Source of the DNA: Methanosarcina barkeri 3 | GTDB lineage: Archaea; Halobacteriota; Methanosarcinia; Methanosarcinales; Methanosarcinaceae | Length of the DNA: 64,000 nt | Reading direction: 5' to 3' | Assembly: GCF_000970305.1 (NCBI RefSeq) | Contig: NZ_CP009517.1 | Span: 434,001 to 498,000 of the forward strand | Shown here: in pieces, positions 60,085-64,000 of the stretch | How the letters are laid out: each line of letters opens with the position of its first letter | Position numbering within the stretch: position 1 is the first letter of the stretch | Translations under genes and position numbers: made by a program | The notes under the pieces: generated by a model | What the model saw: only the letters and a program-made list of their open reading frames with translations | Told to the model about the DNA's origin: nothing | The model's database searches: none

Positions 60085-60432
60085 TATCATATACATGGAA
60101 AGTCTGTACATATTCACCTTTCCTTTGTCTTACGTTCTTGTTTTCGATTTCTGAGACTTGGTTTTTATCTCAAGTTTTGTGAACTTATACAATTCATTCT
60201 CTTTCAGCCATGTTCAGCCGCTATCCTTGCATCGGCTTCACAGGCAAATTCACAATTAGAAAACTTTCAAGGGGTTTTTCTGTTGCTTCAAATTCCTTAA
60301 TTCTTTTCCCTTAAAGTAAAAGAAGGGGAAAAAAAATCCCTTGCTCCAAGTTTCTCCTCAAAGCCGATGAAAAGCAGCTCAAACATCATCTCATTCTTAA
60401 TCGCTTTTTTGTCAGCTTCCAGCGGACACAGT
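60085..60432 (-). pseudogene. Remnant of an IS1634/IS4-type transposase
   Basis: Reading the minus strand from 60425: EADKKAIKNEMMFELLFIGF, then after a frame change KEFEATEKPLESFLIV, then REFACEADARIAAEH-like text (FACEADARIAAEHG), LKENELYKF and finally EIKTKSQKSKTRT with KGKVNMYRLSM. These follow the order of a DDE transposase of the IS1634 type found in Methanosarcina. At least three frameshifts and several stops break it. The terminal repeats were not found. Confidence 0.6.
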
Positions 60433-60438
60433 TATGAC

Positions 60439-60705
60439 TCAAACAAACTCCTTATATAAATCACATCTCATGCAGTCAGCACAATGATTCCCCTCTCTAT
60501 CTTTACTTCTACGAAGCTCTGCTGCAGCTTGCACCATCTCTGCGCGAGTTTTATCGTGAAGGTCTTCCAGTACTTTAAATCGTCTCGATTTAAGCTCATA
60601 GCAGTTTGGATTTTTAGCAATTTCAAGATCGAGATTTCGCAGCTTCAATGCGACATCAACAATATACTTACTCTGGTCAACAATATGCTCATCTATAACA
60701 GTCAT
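60439..60705 (-). CDS. Small protein with CxxCxxC motif, 88 aa
   Basis: MTVIDEHIVDQSKYIVDVAL, a helical middle (LEDLHDKTRAEMVQAAAELR) and a C-terminal CADCMRCDLY that could bind zinc or iron. GTGGAG eight or nine bases upstream of ATG 60705 gives a firm start. No family recognised. It directly follows (is upstream of) the transposase remnant but is intact. Confidence 0.6.
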   Translation of the reverse strand: MTVIDEHIVDQSKYIVDVALKLRNLDLEIAKNPNCYELKSRRFKVLEDLHDKTRAEMVQAAAELRRSKDREGNHCADCMRCDLYKEFV

Positions 60706-61028
60706 ATAATTTTCTCCACTCTATGAAATAACTCTTTAAATTTAAGGTTCGATGGGCAGCCAGTTATATCTATTTTCTGTCAGCGCTCTCATAATGCTCT
60801 CATAAGAGTCTTCGAGTTCGTTCTATCTTTTTCACCGTGCTACTTTTTCCGTAAATTAGTAATTGTTCAATATATAAAATATATAAGAGTTTCTGGTCAG
60901 AGTATCAGGCATCCTAACGACTTTTGATTAAGAGAAAGAACACACAAGTAACCACCATCTTCATACACGATCAGATAAGACCTGCCAAGCCCCAGTAGAT
61001 ATTCTCTTTTATCCTTCCATTTCCGGGC
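60706..61028. other. Gap with a short minus-strand coding-like stretch
   Basis: A minus-strand frame at about 60905-61020 reads KWKDKREYLLGLGRSYLIVY then EDGGYLCVLSLNQKSLG, which has coding character but no start. It may be the tail of a decayed gene, perhaps related to the DUF4157-type remnant next to it. Confidence 0.35.
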
Positions 61029-61415
61029 TTAATATATTATTTGGAACTTATTGGAGGAAGTAGCCACACGCACTTCTTGCCTCTGCACGCAGGATGGACA
61101 TGTTTCTTCTTTCGTTGGAGTTTCTTGACGCTGGACTGTTGATTGTTGAACTGTGGAAGAATTTCCGATACTTAAAAGTAACCTGCCAACTTCCCTGTTT
61201 CCAATAGTACGCTGAAGCTGCACAATGTCAGCATGAGTGAGGGATTTCGGGTTGGTTTTGGCACGCTGGATGATAGAATAAGGATTAGAGAAGGGAGTCT
61301 GGCTTATGGGAGTTGTTCGCTTTTGAAAACAGTATTCATTTTTTTGAACTTCTGGATTTACTGGTGCTCGGGCATGGGTACATCCCTGTAGGGTTGACGG
61401 AATAATATTAAAAAT
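61029..61415 (-). pseudogene. Remnant of a DUF4157 (eCIS-associated) protein
   Basis: From about 61415 the frame is open for 128 codons but has no ATG. It reads THARAPVNPEVQKNEYCFQK, NPYSIIQRAKTNPKSLTHAD, then IVQLQRTIGNREVGRLLLSI and a Gln/Thr-rich end (VQQSTVQRQETPTKEETCPS). The LQRTIGNxxVGRLL block is the hallmark of the N-terminal region of DUF4157 proteins that accompany extracellular contractile injection systems. The start codon and the downstream DUF4157 core (HExxH-like region) are missing. Confidence 0.65.
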
Positions 61416-61549
61416 TCAATAATATTGACATGTGGCACAGCATAAAATACTAACTACTTGGTTATTTTTAGAAATCTGTGATTATCCGAATTCTCTGTGA
61501 CTCTCCCGGGACTGCTCGGGAAGTAGTAAGCCTAACTGTAAACGTAACC

Positions 61550-61637
61550 GGGATCTGGACGGGATTTGGACGGGATTTGGACGGGATTTGGACGGGATCT
61601 GGACGGGATCTGGACGGGATCTGGACGGGATTGAGGT
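61550..61637. repeat. 11-bp tandem repeat GGGATTTGGAC
   Basis: Seven copies of GGGATTTGGAC or GGGATCTGGAC at the 3' side of the PAS-GAF gene. C/T at position 6 is the only variation. Confidence 0.9.
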
Positions 61638-61659
61638 GAAGGGTAAAAAGAAAGCTTAT

Positions 61660-62649
61660 TTAAAACTTTCTCTTGTTTCTACATTCTTTTAGTTTTTCTT
61701 CCAGGCGGATACAGGAAATGAAGACTCCGAAATGCGTCGCAATGGTTTCGAGGGCAGTACGTACACTATCTGGAAACTCGAGTTCAAGGCTCGAGGCAAG
61801 ATAAAAAGCTGCAATGACTTTTCTTCCTGATTTTATGGGGATAATTGCGGTAGCCCTGAGGTTTTCACGCCTGAGTGCATCATCTCTCGAAGTGAGAAGC
61901 AGGTCTATATGTTGTTTATAAACCGGTTGTCCTATCATAACAAGTTTAGTATTAGGGGAATTCACACTGTAACGAGAGGCATGCTCGACAAAAATGGGGG
62001 AAAAACCAAGGTGAATTGCAAGCGTCATATCTCCTGTTTCTTCATCTATGAGATAAATACCTCCGGCATTAATTTCATCAATTTGGAGGCAGGAATCCAG
62101 TAGTTTCTCAAGAGTCTCGTTAAGGGAACTCGAAGTGCTTAATGCGATGCCCAGATCCCTCTGGATGTAGAGCAATTTTTCTTTTCTTTTCCGCTCAGTA
62201 ACATCCATGACTATTCCCATAAGGTACTTTACAGTCCCATTTTCATCGGCTTCAATGAAAGTCCTTTCATCAACCCAGCGTATTTCGCCTGACTTAGTCA
62301 GGATACGATACTCTTGAGAATAGTCCACGTAATTTTCTTCTATTCTTCTTGAGAGTTCTCTTTCAACCATTCCCAGGTCATCAGGGTGTATGATATTGCC
62401 ATAAAGAAGTTTTCCGGATGTAAATTCTTCGGCAGTATACTCGAATTTCTTTATGTTTTCTGATACAAACTCAGCAGGCCAGTATTTCTCTGGTCTCCAG
62501 AGGAAAACCGTGACAGGAACCTTATTTATCACCGAGATCAGCTCCTTTGCCATCTCCAGAGCATTGCATAAAGCCGTCTCACTTAAATATTTATATGATT
62601 TTTGTCTACTGTCCCCGTTCTTAGCTGAATTCGAAACTGTTTTAGGCAT
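61660..62649 (-). CDS. PAS-GAF sensor protein without kinase domain
   Basis: A 329-residue cytoplasmic sensor. A PAS domain of PAS_3 type (about 45-155) carries EYRILTKSGEIRWVDERTFI and ends IVMDVTERKRKEKLL; a GAF domain follows (about 165-318; INAGGIYLIDEETGDMTLAI, AIIPIKSGRKVIAAFYL). There is no histidine, HATPase or receiver domain, so it may act through a partner or is a kinase that lost its end. GGGAGAACCAA directly before ATG 62649 is a good ribosome site. Ligand unknown. Confidence 0.85.
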   Translation of the reverse strand: MPKTVSNSAKNGDSRQKSYKYLSETALCNALEMAKELISVINKVPVTVFLWRPEKYWPAEFVSENIKKFEYTAEEFTSGKLLYGNIIHPDDLGMVERELSRRIEENYVDYSQEYRILTKSGEIRWVDERTFIEADENGTVKYLMGIVMDVTERKRKEKLLYIQRDLGIALSTSSSLNETLEKLLDSCLQIDEINAGGIYLIDEETGDMTLAIHLGFSPIFVEHASRYSVNSPNTKLVMIGQPVYKQHIDLLLTSRDDALRRENLRATAIIPIKSGRKVIAAFYLASSLELEFPDSVRTALETIATHFGVFISCIRLEEKLKECRNKRKF

Positions 62650-63305
62650 TTGGTTCTCCCGTGATCAAAATATCTTGCAGGAATTTCTGCAAAAATTTTG
62701 AATATTTACATTTTTTGCTTCGCAAACATAAAAGTATACAATAAATAAAAAAGCTTGTGATTTTGTTTTCGGAGGGCATCAGAAGGTAGAGACTTGAAAA
62801 TTAAAATTAATTTAAAGATCTGATTAGAAGAAGTGAATTAATAAAAGGAAATGTAAGAGAAAAGTATATATACTAAATTTAATTTAAGGGTTTTAAAGTA
62901 TAACATTTAAATTCCAAGCCTCTCTATCTAACTGCCTGAAGCTCTTTGCATGTCTGTTTTCTTCAGGTATCTTTTCTTGATTTCCAGATCCGTGGATGAT
63001 AATTTGATAGCCACCTTACGGGTTTTTCAAAGCTGGTATCCTATTTTTTGGACTGCTGAACTTGCTGATGTTCGGGCATGGGGTAACATCCATGTGGAAG
63101 TTGAGAAGCGGACTATGAAATACTTCAAAAAAATGATATATGACTTCGTTACAGTGCAAAAACGTTCCATATTTGTTGAATATTTTTAATTGAGGAAATA
63201 CAGTAATCAAATTTGTATACACGTGGTAAAATGAAGTGAAAAACAAAACACGAGAATAAAGTACGGGGAACTAGGACCAGTGTCAAAAATATGATAAAAA
63301 AGAGC
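62650..63305. other. AT-rich intergenic region, no gene supported
   Basis: Two short open frames (62950 plus, 63016 minus) overlap each other and lack ribosome sites and coding character. TATATACTAAATTTAATTTA near 62863-62885 is TATA-like. Confidence 0.4.
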
Positions 63306-63695
63306 TTACCTAACACTTGCGTCCGGCTGCATTACCCCAAATATGTTTTTTTCGGTGTCGAGGCAATAAGCGTACCAGCCGACCCCACGTATTGGTTTTT
63401 TTTCCATAGTGATTTTGCCACCATGTTTCTGTATCCTGTTCAGGTATTCATCGAGATTCGGGACACCTATTGTGCAGATATAGGTACTTATTGGCGTATC
63501 CGCTTTTGGTTCTTTTCCCTGCCTTTTCATAATGCCGCCGTCGATTCCCGGCTCGTCTCCCTTGCCGGTGATTACACTCCAGTATTCTACCGAACCTTCC
63601 GACCTCTCTATTTTCCAGCCGAACACATCCTGATAGAACTTCTTAGCTCGTGCAATATCTTCTGCATATATCTCAAAATGAATTACTCTTGGCGT
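63306..63695 (-). CDS. VOC/glyoxalase-family protein with ACG start
   Basis: A protein of 129 residues of the vicinal-oxygen-chelate fold: TPRVIHFEIYAEDIARAKKF, YQDVFGWKIERSEGSVEYWS, then GTPISTYI-like strands (ADTPISTYICTIGVPNLDEY) and GWYAYCLDTEKNIFGVMQPD. The family N-terminus is M-x-P-R-V-I-H-F-E-I, but here the codon is ACG (63695-63693), preceded by GGGGGT six to seven bases upstream. No ATG, GTG or TTG lies in frame before GTG 63626, which would delete the first beta strand. Either ACG initiates or the start was lost. Substrate unknown. Confidence 0.75.
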   Translation of the reverse strand, partial: TPRVIHFEIYAEDIARAKKFYQDVFGWKIERSEGSVEYWSVITGKGDEPGIDGGIMKRQGKEPKADTPISTYICTIGVPNLDEYLNRIQKHGGKITMEKKPIRGVGWYAYCLDTEKNIFGVMQPDASVR

Positions 63696-64000
63696 GAGAA
63701 TTACCCCCTGCTTTAATTAGATAGTTTGGATGATGTTCATATATTAATTTAGGCTTTACTTTTTTAAACACTTGGTTTTCTGATCCGTAATGGTGTATAG
63801 AAGTCAGAAAACTATTAGGGGATTTTGAGGAGATTCTAAATTCTGAGAAGATCCCAGATTCTGAGAAAATTCTAGATTCTGAGAAAATTCTGGGGGGATT
63901 CTGGATTCTGAGAAGATTCTGATGAAACTCGAAGACTCAGACCGGTTTTTCTTGTTGTCGATTTTTCGTTTTTAACATTCAAGTTATCTATCAAACCGAT
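63696..64000. repeat. Window end with GATTCTGAGAAAATTCT repeats
   Basis: Seven imperfect copies of (A)GATTCTGAGAAAATTC at about 63831-63922 upstream of the VOC gene. The last 80 bases have no gene. Confidence 0.7.

Noticed and set aside
62950-63246. Overlapping short frames on both strands
   Set aside because: No ribosome sites, no recognisable pattern, AT-rich gap.

Overview
The window looks like a chromosomal segment of a methanogenic archaeon of the genus Methanosarcina. The basis is a pyruvoyl-dependent arginine decarboxylase, an AmmeMemoRadiSam radical-SAM enzyme, a short Dsr-like sulfite reductase relative, archaeal TATA-like boxes with GGAGG-type ribosome sites, long AT-rich intergenic regions full of short tandem repeats, and large helicase, PAS and hydantoinase families typical of that genus. 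The genus call is an inference from gene content. I saw no rRNA, tRNA or CRISPR array.

Layout. 0-1.1 kb: a RelE/ParE-type toxin-antitoxin pair cut by the window edge, and a small unknown gene. 1.7-7 kb: two tandem hydantoinase/oxoprolinase-type (HyuA-like) paralogues and arginine decarboxylase. 7.2-12.4 kb (minus strand): a probable lipid-linked glycan locus with a dolichol-phosphate-type GT2, a flippase-like membrane protein, a methyltransferase and a large membrane protein. 13.5-19.3 kb: one giant helicase-nuclease. 19.9-25.4 kb: a DMT transporter, a divergent Tat locus (two tatC, two tatA) and a Nudix/IDI-like protein. 25.7-32.9 kb: AmrS, a decayed PAS sensor kinase, an O-methyltransferase-like protein, a DUF4177-like protein, a DUF362 ferredoxin protein and the GTPase RsgA.

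33-52 kb is an accessory island. It starts with an AT-rich two-gene operon of unknown function (33.1-35.4 kb), the best candidate here for an undescribed system. A beta-helix protein, a DEAD-box helicase and a pentapeptide-repeat protein follow. Then come a zeta-like toxin-antitoxin pair, a membrane-anchored PD-(D/E)XK nuclease, a DUF4258/DUF2283-like pair, a winged-helix/RelE pair, a catalase and an intact chloramphenicol acetyltransferase (CAT). Three CAT fragments and a 70-bp fragment of rsgA lie among them. An EFR1-type flavodoxin-ferredoxin with a TetR regulator closes the island. This region has the marks of repeated transfer, duplication and decay.

52-64 kb returns to housekeeping genes: NADH pyrophosphatase, AzlCD exporter, Dsr-like protein, htpX-pspAB membrane-stress pair, a PfkB sugar kinase, a PAS-GAF sensor and a VOC protein. 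It also holds remnants of an IS transposase and of a DUF4157 (eCIS-associated) protein. Two genes (1.7 kb and 63.7 kb) have good ribosome-binding sites facing AUA and ACG codons at the position where homology expects the start.
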